Under the pieces are notes generated by a model. The model was not told the DNA's origin. It ran no database searches and saw only the letters and a list, made by a program, of their open reading frames with translations. From the NCBI GenBank assembly GCA_910588185.1, contig CAJUQR010000009.1, positions 1-63,627 on the forward strand: a DNA stretch of 63,627 bases. Reading direction: 5' to 3'. This document shows positions 59,638-63,627 of this stretch, piece by piece; positions within the stretch are counted from its first letter, which is position 1; each line of letters starts with the position of its first letter. Source of the stretch: an uncultured Peptostreptococcaceae bacterium. GTDB lineage: Bacteria > Bacillota > Clostridia > Peptostreptococcales > Anaerovoracaceae. The position numbers were made by a program, and so were the translations under genes.

Positions 59638-61464
59638 TCAGCCCCCTAAAATTTCTTCCAGAAGGCCGTCGGTTTCACGCTCGATTGCACGAATATCCTG
59701 AGTGATTTCCTCCAGCGTGCGTAGCTGTACCGGCTGATAGAAATACTTTGTAAAGGACAACTCATATCCTATTTTTTCAGAACCCGGTTTGATAAACACA
59801 TCCGGCGCATACGGTCTGACCTCATTTTCAATAAAGGCTTCGATACCACCCTCGTAAGTGAATGGAATAATCTCCTTGTCGCTGTTTGGTTTCACAGGCT
59901 TACCTTTCTTATCCAGAATTGGCTTTCCGTTTTCATCATATTGGGGGGTGTACACAGGTACTTCCCAATAACCGAACTCGTAGGTAGCAAATACCTTGCT
60001 GTAACGTTCATCGGCCTGATCAAACGCCATATATAATTCCAGAATGTGATCCCTGATAGTTTTGTCAACCTCACAGTTCTTTTCACCCAGATTCTTACGC
60101 AGAGGTTTTTTGAAGGAGGTGGCATCAATCAGCTGTACTTTACCCTTGCGCCGTTTCTCCTTTTTGTTGGCAAGAACCCAGATGTATGTACTAATTCCGG
60201 TATTGTAGAACATCTTTTCCGGAACAGCAACAATTGCTTCCAACAAATCCTGTTCCAGAATGTACTGGCGCAAGTTGGACGGCCCCTGACCAGCTTTTCC
60301 GGTAAAGAGAGAGGAGCCGTTGTGAACCTCAACAATACGGCTGCCTAACACGGTGTCCCTTTTCATTTTGCTGATATTATTGGCAAGGAACAACATCTGT
60401 GGATCGCTGATATCCGGAATCAAAGAGAAATCTTCACCCTTGTAATTCACACGGAAACGAGTATCTGTGATGTCGTCTTTTTTGATGTCACCCCATGCTT
60501 TCAGATCCGTTTTCCAAGGAGTTCCAAAGGGCGGATTGGAGAGCATAAAGTCAAAGGACTCTCCGGCAAAACCATCGTTGGAGATAGTAGAACCAAAGAA
60601 AATATTATTTGCCTGCGTACCCTCACCTTTAACCAACATATCACTGCGGGCAATTGCATAGGTCTCGTCGGAGTTCTCCTGACCATAAAGATGGATGGAT
60701 ATTTTCTTATCCGTTTCCTTTGCTATTTCCTGAATACGCTCTTCAGCAACGGTCAGCATGCCACCTGTTCCACAAGCTCCATCATAGATGCGGTAGGTTG
60801 TACTTTGAATTTTATCCTTTACCGGCACAAATGCCAAATCGGTAATCAATTCTACAATATCACGAGGGGTAAAATGGCGTCCGGCATCAGTAATATTGGT
60901 TTCTTCGTTGAATTTACGAATTACCTCTTCAAACACCGTCCCCATAGTATGGTTGTCCAGCGCAGGCTGTACAAGATTGCCCTGCGTATCGTACACGGGA
61001 CGGTTTGAGAGGTTAACGGTAGAATCGGTAAACTTGCTTATCAGCAGCCCCAAGATATCATGCTCTGAGAGTTTATCGATCTGATTTCTAAACTCAAAAC
61101 GTTTGATAATATCCTGCACGTTCTGAGAAAATCCGTTCAAATATAAGATAAAGTCGGATTTTAATTGTTGCTGATTTGTGCGGGATTTCAAGTCGGACAA
61201 TGTATAAGGGGAGCTATTGCAAAAAGCTTCTCCTGCCACACTGCACAGAGCTTCGTCCTGCTCAGTAATACCGGCAGCATCCAACTGTGCTTTCATTTTC
61301 AGAACTTTTTCTTTTGTAGGTTCCAAAACTGCATCAAAACGGCGGATCACCATCATTGGCAGAATAATCTTTCTGTAATCACCCACATCATAAGTATCTA
61401 CCAGGCAGTCGTTGGCAATACCGAACAAAAACGATACGATCTGCCCAAAATTCGATTTATCCAT
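59638..61464 (-). CDS. hsdM: Type I restriction enzyme, HsdM methyltransferase subunit
   Basis: N6-adenine methyltransferase, 608 aa. The N-terminal HsdM bundle is followed by SAM motif I YDGACGTGGML and the catalytic motif N310-P-P-F in LSNPPFGTPW. It modifies the sites read by HsdS and completes the complex with HsdR. The ATG overlaps the stop of the small XRE gene by one base, and hsdS begins 4 nt after the hsdM stop, so the four genes form one operon. Confidence 0.95.
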   Translation of the reverse strand: MDKSNFGQIVSFLFGIANDCLVDTYDVGDYRKIILPMMVIRRFDAVLEPTKEKVLKMKAQLDAAGITEQDEALCSVAGEAFCNSSPYTLSDLKSRTNQQQLKSDFILYLNGFSQNVQDIIKRFEFRNQIDKLSEHDILGLLISKFTDSTVNLSNRPVYDTQGNLVQPALDNHTMGTVFEEVIRKFNEETNITDAGRHFTPRDIVELITDLAFVPVKDKIQSTTYRIYDGACGTGGMLTVAEERIQEIAKETDKKISIHLYGQENSDETYAIARSDMLVKGEGTQANNIFFGSTISNDGFAGESFDFMLSNPPFGTPWKTDLKAWGDIKKDDITDTRFRVNYKGEDFSLIPDISDPQMLFLANNISKMKRDTVLGSRIVEVHNGSSLFTGKAGQGPSNLRQYILEQDLLEAIVAVPEKMFYNTGISTYIWVLANKKEKRRKGKVQLIDATSFKKPLRKNLGEKNCEVDKTIRDHILELYMAFDQADERYSKVFATYEFGYWEVPVYTPQYDENGKPILDKKGKPVKPNSDKEIIPFTYEGGIEAFIENEVRPYAPDVFIKPGSEKIGYELSFTKYFYQPVQLRTLEEITQDIRAIERETDGLLEEILGG

Positions 61465-61679
61465 TATTCCTTAGTCCTTTCATCTGTAAGTTCCATAATG
61501 TCAGAGATGTCACACTTCAAAACACTGCATATTTTCACAAGCACCTCGGTATTAACATTTTCATTTTTCCCGAGCTTTGCAAGGGCTGCTGTGGTAATTC
61601 CAGCTTCTTTACGCAACATTGTTTTCGTCATATCTCTGTCAATCAACAGCTTCCAAAGCTTTTTGTAGGATACAGCCAT
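61464..61679 (-). CDS. Small XRE-family regulator leading the hsd operon
   Basis: A 71-residue helix-turn-helix protein of the YozG/Cro-like type, with TKTMLRKEAGITTAALAKLGKNENV as the HTH region split around the turn. It is the first gene of the hsd operon and overlaps hsdM (TAATG). Small XRE proteins in R-M operons often act as controllers that delay restriction until DNA is methylated; this is inference here. An AAGGAAGGAG site precedes the ATG. Confidence 0.85.
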   Translation of the reverse strand: MAVSYKKLWKLLIDRDMTKTMLRKEAGITTAALAKLGKNENVNTEVLVKICSVLKCDISDIMELTDERTKE

Positions 61680-61708
61680 GCCTAACTCCTTCCTTCAATA
61701 AACCAAAT

Positions 61709-61723
61709 ATCTAAAATTTAGAT
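61709..61723. promoter_or_regulatory. Palindromic operator in the hsd/XRE divergent region
   Basis: ATCTAAA-A-TTTAGAT is a perfect palindrome just downstream of the leftward -10 box, with a TATCTAAG half-site at 61729-61735 and ACCAAAT/ATTTGGT repeats at 61702-61750. It is a likely binding site for one of the two XRE proteins. Confidence 0.6.
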
Positions 61724-61753
61724 TTCATATCTAAGTATATAACATTTGGTCAA
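61724..61753 (-). promoter_or_regulatory. Leftward promoter of the XRE-hsdMSR operon
   Basis: On the minus strand TTGACC (at 61748-61753) and TATGAA (at 61724-61729) are 18 bp apart, and the palindromic operator lies where transcription would begin. Confidence 0.5.
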
Positions 61754-61798
61754 AAAATCATAGTACCAAATGGACATTAAAAAATTCAGAAAACGCAC

Positions 61799-61827
61799 TT
61801 GACTTTCTTTGTGTTGCCGTATATAAT
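61799..61827 (+). promoter_or_regulatory. Rightward promoter of the XRE-ImmA pair
   Basis: TTGACT (61799-61804) and TATAAT (61822-61827) are separated by exactly 17 bp; the start codon is 49 nt further on. Confidence 0.8.
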
Positions 61828-61876
61828 GGTGTTAGAAATCAGCGAACACGCTTATTTCTATCAAGGAGGAAGTGCT

Positions 61877-62254
61877 ATGAATGGCAAGTTCGGAGAATTT
61901 ATCGCTGAAAAGCGAAAATCCCGTGGATTGACACTGCGTGGGCTGGCGGCCGAATTAGGAATTGTACCAGCGTACATGAGTGATATCGAAAAGGGGCATC
62001 GTTATCCCCCTGATAAAGATAAGCTATACGAATTATCCCGTATTTTGTGCCTGTCCGAAGATGAAACCAACACCATGTTCGATTTGGCCGCAGGTGAAAA
62101 GGAAAACACTGTGTCTCCTGATCTGCCGGAATATATCATGGGAAATGAGCAAGTACGTGTTGCACTTCGTATGGCACGTGACAACAATGCCTCCAGCGAA
62201 GTATGGCAAAAAGTCATTGAGATGATGGAGGAACAGGAGCGAGGTAAGAAATAA
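61877..62254 (+). CDS. XRE-family repressor paired with ImmA
   Basis: A 125-residue regulator with an N-terminal HTH (RGLTLRGLAAELGIVPAYMS, then DIEKGHRYP) and a short C-terminal region rich in charged residues. The ATG at 61877 follows AAGGAGGAAG; a longer frame starting in the promoter is rejected. It is directly followed by an ImmA/IrrE peptidase gene, as in the ImmR-ImmA switches of integrative elements, where the peptidase cleaves the repressor. Confidence 0.88.
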   Translation: MNGKFGEFIAEKRKSRGLTLRGLAAELGIVPAYMSDIEKGHRYPPDKDKLYELSRILCLSEDETNTMFDLAAGEKENTVSPDLPEYIMGNEQVRVALRMARDNNASSEVWQKVIEMMEEQERGKK

Positions 62255-62256
62255 GT

Positions 62257-62970
62257 GTGATCCATTACAATTATTCTGCACATCAACTGGAATCCGAAGC
62301 TGAAAAACTTCTATTCCGGTTTGATTCTGAGCGCCTAAAAAAGCCGAAGTCTATCGATGTATATGCAGTCATTGAAAAGTGTCTGGGCGTTGAATACGAC
62401 TGGAAATACATCACCCCGGATCAGTCCATTCTGGGTGCAACAGCATTCAATGCCGGATATATATGGGTGTGGCCGGAACCTTGTTATCGTGAAGGTATGT
62501 TACCCTCAAAAGTGTATCTTCCCAAGGGGTGCATTCTCATTGACGCCACCCTTACAGAATCGGAGAATAGAGGACGCGAAAACTTCACTGTGATGCACGA
62601 GGTATTTCATCAAGTCCTTCATAAAAATTGCTTTCGACGAGAAAAGCCTGATTACATCCATAGCACAAGCCAAAAAGCATTAAATGGCAAGAAGCAGTTG
62701 AAAACCTCATTGGACTTTATAGAATATCAGGCAAACACATGTGCAGCCGCTTTTCTGATGCCTCAGGATGTAGTTCGGGAGGAGTTTAAAAAGCGAAGTA
62801 ACAATTTGGGCTCTAAGTACCCACTCCCATGCGATTATATGGTAGAAAGCATCATTTGCGACATGGCTGATGTATTCAGCGTATCAAAGCAGGCTATGCG
62901 TTATCGATTAAATGCTCTGAACATGATCACCTTTGATGCAACGCCATTCCAATTTAAAATTTCAATTTAA
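62257..62970 (+). CDS. ImmA/IrrE-family metallopeptidase
   Basis: A 237-residue zinc peptidase. The HEVFH motif is at residues 114-118, and a downstream glutamate in IEYQANTCAAAFLMP is the expected third ligand. It starts with GTG, 2 nt after the repressor gene stop. In related mobile elements this enzyme inactivates the XRE repressor when a signal is received. Here the pair is divergent from hsd genes, so it may control them. Its stop codon lies in a perfect hairpin. Confidence 0.9.
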   Translation: MIHYNYSAHQLESEAEKLLFRFDSERLKKPKSIDVYAVIEKCLGVEYDWKYITPDQSILGATAFNAGYIWVWPEPCYREGMLPSKVYLPKGCILIDATLTESENRGRENFTVMHEVFHQVLHKNCFRREKPDYIHSTSQKALNGKKQLKTSLDFIEYQANTCAAAFLMPQDVVREEFKKRSNNLGSKYPLPCDYMVESIICDMADVFSVSKQAMRYRLNALNMITFDATPFQFKISI

Positions 62971-62992
62971 GGGAATCTTGGATTCCCTTAAA
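62966..62992 (+). repeat. Perfect hairpin overlapping the immA stop codon
   Basis: TTTAAGGGAATC (62966-62977), loop TTG, GATTCCCTTAAA (62981-62992). The T tract is missing, so it may protect the mRNA end rather than terminate. Confidence 0.6.
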
Positions 62993-63047
62993 AACAGCCC
63001 AAATGTTAGGAATCTGCGAACAAGCGAATATGTGAATTTTGAGGAGG

Positions 63048-63125
63048 TGGTGCTATATGCGCAATTAAAAAGAGCGGCAATCTGCTGGCACAGACTAACC
63101 GCTCATTTACGATGTGTACATCATT
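63048..63125 (+). CDS. Possible 25-codon small ORF in the island
   Basis: A GTG-started frame (VLYAQLKRAAICW...) directly after GAGGAGGT, with the ribosome binding site very close. GAGCGG/CCGCTC pairing lies within it. A similar AGCGGCAATC string recurs at the right edge of the window (63618-63627), so the stretch may be a repeated island motif rather than a gene. Confidence 0.2.
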
Positions 63126-63171
63126 AAAATATCATGTATAGCTTGTTTGGTCAAGCGGAAAGGAATATATC

Positions 63172-63387
63172 ATGTATAAGCATTACTATATTAACGACAA
63201 CCAGACCTCAAATCCCGGTCTTCATCACGAGGTTCACACGAAAGAGCACGCTGCACAGCTTGGCATTCGTAGCAAACAGTATGTAGGCTACTATGCAAAC
63301 GAGGTTGAGGCGGTTGCTCAAGCGAAGAAAATCTATTCCGATGCGGACGGCTGTGCAATCTGCTGTCCCGATGCACATAGGGGGTGA
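63172..63387 (+). CDS. Small conserved mobile-element protein
   Basis: A 71-residue protein, MYKHYYINDNQTSNPGLHHE and on, ending in CAICCPDAHRG. The paired His and Cys residues could bind metal. Proteins of this type often precede DUF2188 genes in integrative elements and near R-M systems; I do not recognise a named family. It has an AAAGGAATAT ribosome binding site. Confidence 0.55.
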   Translation: MYKHYYINDNQTSNPGLHHEVHTKEHAAQLGIRSKQYVGYYANEVEAVAQAKKIYSDADGCAICCPDAHRG

Positions 63388-63391
63388 TTCT

Positions 63392-63589
63392 ATGGCTCGT
63401 TCTTCTCATCATGTCGTTCACAATCCCAATGGCGGCTGGGATGTAAAACGTGGCGGGGCTCAGCGCTCCAGCGGCCACTATTCGACTAAACAAGAAGCCG
63501 TAAATGCTGGCAGACAAATCAGCCGCAATCAGGGTACAGAGTTCGTAATTCATGGCATGAATGGACGGATTCAGAAGCTGTACCAATAG
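63392..63589 (+). CDS. DUF2188 small protein
   Basis: A 65-residue basic protein with the DUF2188 pattern HHVVHNPNGGWDVKRGG, ending in EFVIHGMNGRIQ with a Lys-Leu tail. Its function is unknown; the family is common in mobile and accessory DNA. The gene starts 4 nt after the preceding small gene behind GGGGGTG. Confidence 0.75.
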   Translation: MARSSHHVVHNPNGGWDVKRGGAQRSSGHYSTKQEAVNAGRQISRNQGTEFVIHGMNGRIQKLYQ

Positions 63590-63603
63590 GCTAAAGCCTT
63601 TTT
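63588..63603 (+). terminator. Very short possible terminator after the DUF2188 gene
   Basis: AGGCT-AA-AGCCT followed by T5; the stem is only about 4 bp, so support is weak. Confidence 0.3.
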
Positions 63604-63627
63604 AACAAAGTGCGAAAAGCGGCAATC

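Overview
The window looks like chromosome from a low-GC, strictly anaerobic member of the Clostridia that ferments amino acids. Supporting signs are a nearly complete lysine-fermentation operon, desulfoferrodoxin as oxygen defence, a GlnRS, a TAXI-type TRAP transporter, and AT-rich third codon positions. The species cannot be named from the sequence alone.

Layout: 1-219 is an array of hairpin repeats ahead of glnS. 254-6000 is housekeeping (glnS, AIM24-like protein, prepilin-type peptidase, yhbY, truA, dCMP deaminase, a TagO/WecA-like transferase). 6109-8749 holds a TM1266-type regulator and an ABC importer whose permease and ATPase are one polypeptide. 8715-15739 is a catabolic locus: a LysR regulator divergent from an LctP-type permease, a TAXI-TRAP transporter and an amidohydrolase. 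16347-18995 encodes a TetM/EF-G-like GTPase fused to a YacP/Rae1-type NYN nuclease domain. 19118-25559 is a complete pst-phoU-phoPR phosphate regulon with a Pho-box promoter and a circularly permuted PstS. 25614-38035 is mixed housekeeping (desulfoferrodoxin, phosphoesterase, PhzF, degenerate J-domain protein, mtnA, scpAB, D,D-carboxypeptidase, flavoproteins, mnmM, rluB).

38622-51059 is the lysine-fermentation region: kal on the minus strand and kdd-kamA-kamB-kamC-kamD-kamE-ctfA-ctfB on the plus strand, with a sigma-54 activator between them. The N-terminal domain of this activator is a paralogue of the pathway enzyme Kdd. Both arms have -24/-12 promoters, and both carry an upstream inverted repeat with the same 15-bp spacer. 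The enzymes would convert lysine through beta-lysine, 3,5-diaminohexanoate and 3-aminobutyryl-CoA towards acetate and butyrate. The cleavage enzyme Kce is not in the window.

51214-54600 contains a nuclease-like gene broken by an in-frame stop, a YabE-like cell-wall protein and an AlaX editing protein. From about 54940 to the end is a higher-GC acquired island. It starts inside a truncated XRE gene and carries a type I restriction-modification system (hsdR, hsdS, hsdM), a small XRE gene in the same operon, a divergent XRE-ImmA pair and small mobile-element proteins.

Most worth a second look: the GTPase-NYN fusion, the enzyme-derived sensor regulator with its matched operators, the circularly permuted PstS, the 123-bp perfect tandem repeat behind kal, two inverted copies of a ~245-bp palindromic intergenic element, and the hairpin array at the window start.
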